Assembly (NCBI GenBank): GCA_900315595.1
Contig: OMZQ01000004.1
Location: 37,434-101,433 of the forward strand
Origin: an uncultured Eubacteriales bacterium
GTDB taxonomy: Bacteria; Bacillota; Clostridia; Oscillospirales; Oscillospiraceae
Length of the DNA: 64,000 nt
Direction: 5' to 3'
Each line of letters starts with the position of its first letter. Position 1 is the stretch's first letter. The position numbers were made by a program, and so were the translations under genes. The notes under the pieces were generated by a model. That model was not told the origin of the DNA. It saw only the letters and a list, made by a program, of their open reading frames with translations, and did not search any database. Positions 58,233 to 64,000 of the stretch are shown piece after piece.

Positions 58233-60947
58233 TCAGTGCAGAACGACCTTCGTTCCGATCGGGCAGTTGTTGTAGATGTACTGTACGCCGTCGTCCATCA
58301 TGCGGACGCAGCCGTGGGAGGACGGGCGGCCCATCGTCGCGTCCTTGACGGCACCGCTGTAGTACTTCGGGCGGGAGTGGAAGGCGCGGCCGCGGGAATC
58401 CAGCACCGTGACGTGATCCACGTAGTAATTGCCGTCGTCGGAGAAATTCCACCGCATGGTCTTGCTCTGGATCGTCTTGTCCTCGGGCGGGGTGTTGCTG
58501 GTGTTCAGACCGCTGGAGCAGGGGTAGGACTGCACGAGCTTCCAGTGTCCGGCGTAGCCGGTGAAGATGTTGACCTTCTGCGTGTACAGGCTGGTCCAGA
58601 TCAGATAGCCCGACGAGGAGGAGGCCTTTTTGACGCTGTTCACCCAATATTCCTTCACGGCGGTCGAATAGTCCCAGGTCACGTAGAAATTGCCGCTGGA
58701 GACCTGCAAATTGGAGTGCTTCACCCAGCCGACCGTGCCGTTCGGCAGGCGGATCTTGGCGCTGTAGTAATAGCCGTTTTGGTTGTTGTAGAGGATGTAG
58801 GTCACCCAGGTCCCGGCGGAGACGGTGCCGATTTGACCGTAGAGGGAGTTGCCGTACAGGGGACAGGTATACAGGACCTTTGCCTGGATGTTCTGCGTCC
58901 GCACGGTGGCTGCGCCCTTCACCACGCCGTCGGAGGTGTCGGCCTGGAAGGAGAAGCGGCGGGTCTCGTCGCCCAGCGTGATCTCAAAAACGATCTCCAC
59001 GCTGTTGCGGGCGGTCTGCGGGCTCATGTACTCGGAGAAATCGAGGTTTGCGCTGACGATGTTGCCCTCCCCAAGCGTCTTCTGTTCGGAATACTGCTTC
59101 TTGCCGCCCACGTACCAGGCGACCGTGTATTCGCGCTCCCGCAGGGGCATATTCGTCAGCTTGACGGAGGCCGCTGCCTTCGGGGCGGCGACGGTGGCCT
59201 TCGTTGTCTCCTGTTTGATGGCGTTTACCTCGCCGATGCCGTGGAACAGGCCGTCGGAAACGTCCGCCTCGTAGGTGTAGCTGCGCGTCTCGCCGTTCCA
59301 GCGGATCGTAAAGGTGATCGGCAGGGTTGCCTCCTGCATGCCGGGTTCCAGGAAGCTGCTGAAATCAAGGTCCGCCGCGCACACGCCGGAGCCCTGAAGC
59401 AGGAAGTACCAGTCGCGATAGACCTCCTTGCCCCGGATGGACCAGGAGACGTCGTATTCGCGCAGAACGTCCTCCAGATTTTCGATCCGAACGGAGGCGG
59501 GGGCAGTGACCTCGCCCTCGGCCAGCTTGGTCTCCTCCAACTTGGTCACCTGGATCTCGGTCAGACCGAGATCCACGTCGTCCTTCCGCGCATCCACGGG
59601 ACAGGAGAGATCGAGGCCGGACTGATAGACGTTGAGCGTGCCGATGGAGCCGGTTCCGGTGATCGTCTGGTCCTTTTCCAGGACGTTGACGGTTTCGACC
59701 CGGCCCAGAACGCGGAGCACGGATTCCCGCGTCATCAGATCGGCGGTCTGTACCGTCGCGCCCTCGTTGACCGTGACGGTGCTCTCCCAAATCTCCACGC
59801 TTTCAGCCGCGCCGTTGACGGTGACGTTCGGCGTGTTGGAAACGATCTTCTCCACGCCGCCGTCCAGGGTCAGCTCCACGTCCCGGCAGAGCACGAGCGT
59901 CCCGATGGAGCAGCCCTCCAGAACCAGCGTCGCGGGCTCCGCCCCCTGAATGACCAGGCGACCGGTGACGGTCACGTTTTGCAGGGTGATCTCCTGGCTG
60001 TCGCTGCAGAACAGCAGATCGCCGTCCACCACGGTGCCCGGCGCAAGCGCCTCAGCGGACAGGGCGTAGCTGCCCGCGCAGGTCAGATCCAACTCTGCGC
60101 CGAAGTCGTCCAGGATGTTATAGATGACCTGCGCGATTTCCTGACGGGTGATCTTGTCGGTGGGCTTGATCATTTTGCCGGAGCCCTTGATGTAGCCGGC
60201 CTGAACCATAGCGGCAACGTCGCTGGCCGCCCAAGCGCTGGTCTTCTTCCAGTCCTTGAAGGAATAGAGAGCGGACTTATCCTTGCTGCGAACGCCGAAC
60301 ATCCGGGCCAGCATGATAAAGGCCTCCTCGCGGGTGATGTCGTTTCCGGGCTTCATCTTCGTCTTGGAGACACCCTTCATCAGTCCGAGGGCGACGGCCT
60401 TCGCGATCGATGCGTAGTACCAGTCTGAGGCTGAAAGATCCCGGAAACCGGACAGATCCGCTTCAACGCCCGTGACGGCGATTCGCGTCAGCATCGTCGC
60501 AAGCTCCGCACGGGTGGCGTTGTCCGTCGGGTGAAGATTATTCTTGCTGTCGCCGACGAGCAGGCCGGTCCGCACCGCGAACAGCAGAGCGGGACGCGCC
60601 CAGGTATCGGGGATCTGGTAGATCTCGATCAGCTCCTCGTCCGTCGGCTCGGCGGGTGCGGGAGGCTCGTCGGGTTCCGTCGGATCGGTGGGATCCGTGG
60701 GATCCGTGGGATCGGTCGGATCGGTGGGATCGGTGGGATCGGTCGGATCCGTGGGATCGGTCGGATCCGTGGGATCAGTCGGATCGGTGGGGTCGGTCGG
60801 ATCGGTCGGATCGACGGGATCGGTAACGTCCGCCGCCGGCGCTGCGGCACGGGCGGTTCGGATGGGCTCTGCGAAAACGGAGACAGACAGAAGCGTCAGC
60901 AGCGCCATCAGCATGGCAAGGCTCCGAAGCAGATGCATTCGTTTCAT
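58233..60947 (-). CDS. SLH-domain L,D-transpeptidase with Asp-Pro-Thr repeat region
   Basis: This 904-residue secreted protein has a signal peptide ending near SVFAEP, a run of Asp-Pro-Thr repeats (about residues 42-89), three SLH domains (about 105-285, e.g. ATRAELATMLTRIA, ITREEAFIMLARMF, ITRQEIAQVIYNIL), a beta-solenoid region (about 300-460), Ig-like modules with EINVAIKQ-type joints, and a C-terminal YkuD L,D-transpeptidase with SSHGCVRM (His878, Cys880). It should bind wall polymers and make 3-3 cross-links or attach proteins. ATG 60947 follows AAAGGAG. Confidence 0.92.
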   Translation of the reverse strand: MKRMHLLRSLAMLMALLTLLSVSVFAEPIRTARAAAPAADVTDPVDPTDPTDPTDPTDPTDPTDPTDPTDPTDPTDPTDPTDPTDPTDPTEPDEPPAPAEPTDEELIEIYQIPDTWARPALLFAVRTGLLVGDSKNNLHPTDNATRAELATMLTRIAVTGVEADLSGFRDLSASDWYYASIAKAVALGLMKGVSKTKMKPGNDITREEAFIMLARMFGVRSKDKSALYSFKDWKKTSAWAASDVAAMVQAGYIKGSGKMIKPTDKITRQEIAQVIYNILDDFGAELDLTCAGSYALSAEALAPGTVVDGDLLFCSDSQEITLQNVTVTGRLVIQGAEPATLVLEGCSIGTLVLCRDVELTLDGGVEKIVSNTPNVTVNGAAESVEIWESTVTVNEGATVQTADLMTRESVLRVLGRVETVNVLEKDQTITGTGSIGTLNVYQSGLDLSCPVDARKDDVDLGLTEIQVTKLEETKLAEGEVTAPASVRIENLEDVLREYDVSWSIRGKEVYRDWYFLLQGSGVCAADLDFSSFLEPGMQEATLPITFTIRWNGETRSYTYEADVSDGLFHGIGEVNAIKQETTKATVAAPKAAASVKLTNMPLREREYTVAWYVGGKKQYSEQKTLGEGNIVSANLDFSEYMSPQTARNSVEIVFEITLGDETRRFSFQADTSDGVVKGAATVRTQNIQAKVLYTCPLYGNSLYGQIGTVSAGTWVTYILYNNQNGYYYSAKIRLPNGTVGWVKHSNLQVSSGNFYVTWDYSTAVKEYWVNSVKKASSSSGYLIWTSLYTQKVNIFTGYAGHWKLVQSYPCSSGLNTSNTPPEDKTIQSKTMRWNFSDDGNYYVDHVTVLDSRGRAFHSRPKYYSGAVKDATMGRPSSHGCVRMMDDGVQYIYNNCPIGTKVVLH
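60682..60826. repeat. 9-bp tandem repeat encoding Asp-Pro-Thr
   Basis: About fifteen 9-bp units of consensus GGATCSGTS follow one another. Read on the minus strand they encode Asp-Pro-Thr copies, with one Asp-Pro-Val near the N-terminal side. Unit variants (GGATCGGTG, GGATCCGTG, GGATCGGTC) are interspersed. Such tracts can change copy number by slippage. Confidence 0.9.
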
Positions 60948-60998
60948 GGATCGTGCTCCTTTCTTCCGTGTGGAAAAGCATCATCTGAAAATCAATTT

Positions 60999-61027
60999 AT
61001 TATACCACCGGACGGGTCAAAATGCAA
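60999..61027 (-). promoter_or_regulatory. Promoter of the SLH/L,D-transpeptidase gene
   Basis: On the minus strand TTGCAT and a perfect TATAAT are separated by exactly 17 nt, 51 nt before the gene. Confidence 0.7.
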
Positions 61028-61087
61028 TCCCGCACGTTGAAAAAGTGCCGGACACGCCGGAAATCTTGCGAAAACCCGAAAATATGC

Positions 61088-61116
61088 TGGACAGGCCGAA
61101 GTGGGTTTGCTATAAT
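61088..61116 (+). promoter_or_regulatory. Promoter of nrdR
   Basis: TGGACA and a perfect TATAAT are separated by exactly 17 nt, 31 nt before nrdR. I did not recognise an NrdR box here. Confidence 0.7.
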
Positions 61117-61147
61117 AAATCAGAAGAACAGAAGAGGGGGAATACCT

Positions 61148-61603
61148 ATGAAGTGTCCGCATTGCGGCTATTCCGAGAGCAAGGTCGTGGACTCCCGCCA
61201 TTCCGAGGACGGCCTGAGCATTCGCCGCCGCCGCGAGTGCCTGTCCTGCCAGAAGCGGTTTACAACCTACGAGACCGTGGAGGTCCTGCCGATCATCGTG
61301 GTCAAGCGCGACAACAGCCGTCAGCCCTTCGACCGCAATAAGATCATGAACGGCATGCTCCGCGCCTGCGAAAAGCGCCCGGTCTCCACCCAGGCTCTGG
61401 AAACCATCGTGGAGGAGATCGAAAGCAAGGTCCAGAACTCGCTGGAGCGCGAGGTCACCACCCAATCCATCGGCGAGATGGTCATGGAGCGCCTCAAGCC
61501 CCTCGACGAGGTCGCCTACGTCCGCTTTGCCTCGGTCTACCGCCAGTTTAAGGACATCCACAGCTTCATGCAGGAGCTGAACAAGATCCTGGAAGAGAAG
61601 TAG
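61148..61603 (+). CDS. nrdR: Transcriptional repressor NrdR
   Basis: NrdR represses ribonucleotide reductase genes in response to ATP/dATP. The 151-residue protein has the zinc ribbon [17 protein letters not shown] with [16 protein letters not shown], and the ATP-cone starting [23 protein letters not shown] 61148 follows GAGGGGG and matches the family length. The next gene starts 22 nt later. Confidence 0.96.
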   Translation: MKCPHCGYSESKVVDSRHSEDGLSIRRRRECLSCQKRFTTYETVEVLPIIVVKRDNSRQPFDRNKIMNGMLRACEKRPVSTQALETIVEEIESKVQNSLEREVTTQSIGEMVMERLKPLDEVAYVRFASVYRQFKDIHSFMQELNKILEEK

Positions 61604-61625
61604 ACCGGGAAAGAGGAAACGTAAA

Positions 61626-62486
61626 ATGCTGACTGTGCTTTCAGAAGCGGATTTTGACCGGTATATCGACCGGATGCACGAGCTCGCCCTGATCCCGGAA
61701 TGCACCGGCTACCCGGTGTGGTACGACGGCTACAAGACGAAGGAGATGTTCATCGAGCGCACGCGCAAGGCCTTTGCGCGGGAGAATGAGGAGGTCCTGC
61801 TCTTTACCCTGGACGGCGAATTCTGCGGCTGGGTACAATACTACGAGCTGCCCGAGGACCGCTATTTCGGTACGGTCTCCATGGGCGCAAGCAGGGGTAT
61901 GGAGCGGATGCTTTCGGAATTTCTGGACTTCGCAGAAGCCCGCTTCCCCGATGATTCGATCTACCTCGGCTTCCCGGCGGAGAACCGCGAGGCCCTGGAC
62001 TTCTTGCCATCCAGAGGCTTCCGGCTGGGAGAGTCCACCTGGAATATGCTCCTGCGCGACCTGCCCCGGGTCGAGCCGGACCCGCCCGCCGAGACCGTGA
62101 TGCGGATCGGGCGGGAGAATTACGACCTGTTCCGGGTCCTGCACGCGAAAAACGGCGAAACCATGTACTGGAACGCCGACCGGATCGAAAAGACCCTCGA
62201 CGACTGGATCCTTTTCGTCCTGGTCCGCGACGGCATGCCGAAGGCAGCGGCCTGCTGCAGCCGCGACGACTACGCCGAGATCTTCAGCCTGGATTTTGCC
62301 GGAGATTTCGACCCGGACGCAGCCGCCGAGCTGCTCCGCGCCTGCGCCGCTGCAGCCAAGGAAGACGGCAGCGCGGTCCTGGGCTATTTCTGCGAGGACG
62401 AGGAAAAGCAGGCCGTTGAGGACGCCGGTTTTTCCTGCGTCGGCCGGTACGTGATGATGGAGCGCATCTCCGCGCAGGCCGAATAA
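61626..62486 (+). CDS. Two-part GNAT-like acetyltransferase
   Basis: The 286-residue protein looks like two GNAT folds in tandem. The first has VLLFTLDGEFCGWVQYYELPEDRYF and YLGFPAENREALDFLPSRGFRLGESTWNM-type end (blocks LGFPAENREALDFL and SRGFRLGESTW); the second is acidic, with PKAAACCSRDDYAEIFSLDF. The acetyl-CoA loop is weakly conserved. Substrate unknown. ATG 61626 follows AGAGGAAAC, 22 nt after nrdR. Confidence 0.72.
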   Translation: MLTVLSEADFDRYIDRMHELALIPECTGYPVWYDGYKTKEMFIERTRKAFARENEEVLLFTLDGEFCGWVQYYELPEDRYFGTVSMGASRGMERMLSEFLDFAEARFPDDSIYLGFPAENREALDFLPSRGFRLGESTWNMLLRDLPRVEPDPPAETVMRIGRENYDLFRVLHAKNGETMYWNADRIEKTLDDWILFVLVRDGMPKAAACCSRDDYAEIFSLDFAGDFDPDAAAELLRACAAAAKEDGSAVLGYFCEDEEKQAVEDAGFSCVGRYVMMERISAQAE

Positions 62487-62501
62487 AGCCAAGAAGATAT
62501 G

Positions 62502-62533
62502 AAACGCCCGGCAGCTTTGGCTGCCGGGCGTTT
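62502..62533. terminator. Bidirectional terminator
   Basis: A perfect 14-bp stem (AAACGCCCGGCAGC and complement) with TTTG loop separates the convergent acetyltransferase gene and rplT. Confidence 0.88.
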
Positions 62534-62549
62534 GCTCTGCAATCTGAAA

Positions 62550-62903
62550 TTACAGCGCCTTCTTGGCGGTCTCCACCAGGGCCTCAAAGGCCTTGGGATC
62601 GGCAATGGCCATCTCGGAGAGGGCCTTGCGGTTCATCTCGATGCCGGCCTTCTTCAGACCGTTCATGAACCGGCTGTAGTTGATGCCGAAGGGAGCCACA
62701 GCCGCGGAGATACGGGTGATCCACAGACGGCGGAAATCGCGCTTCTTCAGCTTGCGGCCGACGTAAGCGTAGGTGCCGGACTTCATCACGGCCTGCTTGG
62801 CCATCTTAAAGTGGGTGGACTTGGAACCCCAGTAGGACTTGGCAAGCCGCAGGGTCTTATTTCTTCTCTTGCGCGTCATCATTGCGCCTTTAACACGTGC
62901 CAT
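62550..62903 (-). CDS. rplT: 50S ribosomal protein L20
   Basis: L20 binds 23S rRNA early in 50S assembly and, in many bacteria, represses its own operon through the leader RNA. The 117-residue protein contains [56 protein letters not shown] and [14 protein letters not shown]. It is last in infC-rpmI-rplT, 19 nt after rpmI. Confidence 0.97.
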   Translation of the reverse strand: MARVKGAMMTRKRRNKTLRLAKSYWGSKSTHFKMAKQAVMKSGTYAYVGRKLKKRDFRRLWITRISAAVAPFGINYSRFMNGLKKAGIEMNRKALSEMAIADPKAFEALVETAKKAL

Positions 62904-62922
62904 TTGTATATCCTCCTATCTC

Positions 62923-63120
62923 TTACTTGTAAGGAATCATCTTTTTGATGGCTTCCTGGTTGGTGACGTCGGCGTAGGTCGTGGTTCTCAGACGACGCGT
63001 ACGCTTGGTGGTCTTCTTGGTGAGGATATGGCTCTTGAACGCGTGTGCTCTCTTGATCTTGCCCGTCTTGGTGAGATTGAATCTCTTCTTGGCACCGCTA
63101 TGGGTCTTCAGTTTCGGCAT
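62923..63120 (-). CDS. rpmI: 50S ribosomal protein L35
   Basis: The 65-residue basic protein is canonical L35: [39 protein letters not shown] and a C-terminal IKKMIPYK. It lies 39 nt after infC. ATG 63120 follows AAAGGAG. Confidence 0.97.
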   Translation of the reverse strand: MPKLKTHSGAKKRFNLTKTGKIKRAHAFKSHILTKKTTKRTRRLRTTTYADVTNQEAIKKMIPYK

Positions 63121-63159
63121 AGTTGGTTCTCCTTTTTCGGTTATTCTAAGAAAGTTGGC

Positions 63160-63684
63160 TTATTTCTTGTTTTCCGCCTTGGGGGACAGGAACATAAACA
63201 TGAACCGGCCCTCCATCTTCGGGTTTTTCTCCAGGTTTGCGACCTCCGAACAGCCCTCAGCAAACTGGTTCAGCAGCTGCTCACCAAGATTGGTGTGGGT
63301 CATTTCACGCCCGCGGAAACGGACGCTGACCTTGACGCGGTTGCCGTCGCTCAGGAACTTGATCGCATTCTTCATTTTGGTGTTGAGGTCGTTGGTGTCG
63401 ATGTTCGGAGACATGCGGATTTCCTTGACTTCCACAACACGCTGATTCTTGCGGGATTCCTTTTCCTTCTTCATCTGGTCGAAGCGGAATTTGCCATAGT
63501 CCATGATCTTGCAGACGGGAGGATTCGCAGTGGGCGAGATCTTGACCAGATCCAGCTCCTGTTCTGCAGCGAGATCCAACGCGGCCTTGCTGGACATGAT
63601 GCCGAGCTGTGCGCCGTCGGGGCCGATGACACGGAGTTCCTTGTCCTGAATCTCCTCGTTGAGCTGATGGGTTAATTTAGCGAT
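63160..63684 (-). CDS. infC: Translation initiation factor IF-3, with predicted ATC start
   Basis: IF-3 checks start codon and initiator tRNA pairing. The 174-residue protein has NEEIQDKELRVIGPDGAQLG, PPVCKIMDYGKFRFDQMKKE, EVKEIRMSPNIDTNDLNTK and VSVRFRGREMTHTNLGEQLL. No ATG, GTG or TTG is well placed. GGAGG is followed after 8 nt by ATC (63684), giving IAKLTHQLNEE, which fits the family N-terminus; IF-3 genes are known for near-cognate starts used in autoregulation. The in-frame GTG overlaps the ribosome binding site. Confidence 0.94.
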   Translation of the reverse strand: MAKLTHQLNEEIQDKELRVIGPDGAQLGIMSSKAALDLAAEQELDLVKISPTANPPVCKIMDYGKFRFDQMKKEKESRKNQRVVEVKEIRMSPNIDTNDLNTKMKNAIKFLSDGNRVKVSVRFRGREMTHTNLGEQLLNQFAEGCSEVANLEKNPKMEGRFMFMFLSPKAENKK

Positions 63685-63689
63685 CGAAA

Positions 63690-63836
63690 ACACCTCCAAA
63701 AAATACAACAATGCGGATGCCGACTGCACCCGCACACCCGCACATACCCCCGGACCCTCCGGGATTCGCTGTGTGAACCTCTTTGCCAGGGGCGTGAGGT
63801 GAGGCGGCGCAACCGACCTTCTTTGTTTTGCGGAGC
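63690..63836 (-). promoter_or_regulatory. infC leader with attenuator hairpin (L20-type leader candidate)
   Basis: The transcribed leader of about 145 nt ends in a hairpin (63713-63720 with 63726-63733, GCGGGTGC and GCATCCGC on the minus strand) followed by a T-rich tract ending in TTTTTT just before the infC ribosome binding site. This is the architecture of an attenuator, as in the L20 leaders of Firmicutes. I could not confirm the alternative fold. Confidence 0.6.
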
Positions 63837-63837
63837 T

Positions 63838-63866
63838 ATTATAGCGGATCGCTCCGGCCTTGTCAA
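63838..63866 (-). promoter_or_regulatory. Promoter of infC-rpmI-rplT
   Basis: On the minus strand a consensus TTGACA and a consensus TATAAT are separated by exactly 17 nt. Together with the leader it explains most of the gene-free stretch 63685-64000. Confidence 0.9.
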
Positions 63867-63929
63867 GAGGGAAAAATAGAATTTTTTTGGAAATGCTCCG
63901 CCCGTAGATAATATGAAGTGACTCCCGAC

Positions 63930-63958
63930 TTGCAAAACGTGGATTTACCTGTCATAAT
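63930..63958 (+). promoter_or_regulatory. Possible promoter reading out of the window
   Basis: TTGCAA and CATAAT are separated by 17 nt, pointing to the right edge. No gene begins before base 64000, so the target lies outside. Nothing else was recognised in 63867-64000. Confidence 0.35.
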
Positions 63959-64000
63959 GTGAATAGCCAAACCACAAATACAGGAATTACCACAAACAAG

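Noticed and set aside
60682..60826. CRISPR-like regular repeats
   Set aside because: Units are 9 bp without spacers and lie in frame inside the SLH/L,D-transpeptidase gene; they encode Asp-Pro-Thr.

Overview
The window looks like a chromosomal segment of a G+C-rich (roughly 60 percent) anaerobic Firmicute, most plausibly of the Clostridia/Oscillospirales type. This is inferred from the Rnf complex, ferredoxin-dependent 2-oxoacid oxidation, AGGAGG ribosome binding sites, sigma-A promoters with 17-nt spacers, sortase B, LCP and SLH-domain wall proteins, and a HPr/EI/LacI sugar-control circuit. No tRNA, rRNA, CRISPR array, phage gene or transposase gene was seen.

Layout. 1-2.3 kb (minus): pnp (cut by the window edge) and rpsO. 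2.4-13.2 kb (plus): one long apparent operon, rnfC, a fused rnfD-rnfG, rnfE, rnfA, rnfB, nrfA (pentaheme nitrite reductase), resB, ccsA and a zinc-ribbon membrane protein, closed by strong hairpins. 13.2-16.1 kb (minus): a cobalamin-riboswitch-controlled DUF4430 lipoprotein with an ECF-S-like membrane protein, then DUF4956 and VTC-domain proteins. 16.3-25.9 kb (minus): a seven-gene sucrose operon (fructokinase, amylosucrase-like GH13, LacI regulator, GH32, HAD phosphatase, GH32, PTS EIIBCA). 26-28.1 kb (plus): ptsH and ptsI, facing the sucrose operon, with near-identical 14-bp operators in both leaders. 28.2-33.4 kb: an HD-domain protein, then a minus-strand operon of YgjP-like protease, threonine aldolase, dus, ECF sigma and anti-sigma. 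33.4-38.5 kb: stand-alone GlmU-type uridylyltransferase, maf, mreC, mreD and pbp2. 38.5-47 kb: DUF1846 protein, MATE exporter, trkA/trkH, sortase B, LCP protein and a small membrane protein. 47-47.5 kb: a non-coding mosaic of repeats. 47.5-49 kb: a PadR/DUF4097 pair. 49.1-56 kb: a branched-chain 2-oxoacid cluster (P-loop ATPase, VorDBAC-type oxidoreductase, CoA transferase, FadR-family regulator, aminotransferase). 56-61 kb (minus): acyl-ACP thioesterase, NusG-II protein, ApbE flavin transferase and a large SLH/L,D-transpeptidase. 61.1-64 kb: nrdR, a GNAT protein, then infC-rpmI-rplT with an attenuator leader.

How it may work together. The aminotransferase, VOR-type enzyme and CoA transferase would turn branched-chain amino acids into acyl-CoA and branched fatty acids while reducing ferredoxin. 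Rnf oxidises ferredoxin and pumps ions; ApbE would attach the FMNs to the RnfD-RnfG fusion. The most striking arrangement is the placement of a pentaheme NrfA and its System II heme-attachment machinery directly after rnfB without an NrfH-type quinol dehydrogenase. This suggests, as an inference only, a ferredoxin-Rnf-NrfA route to nitrite ammonification, comparable to the Rnf-linked cytochrome MmcA of Methanosarcina.
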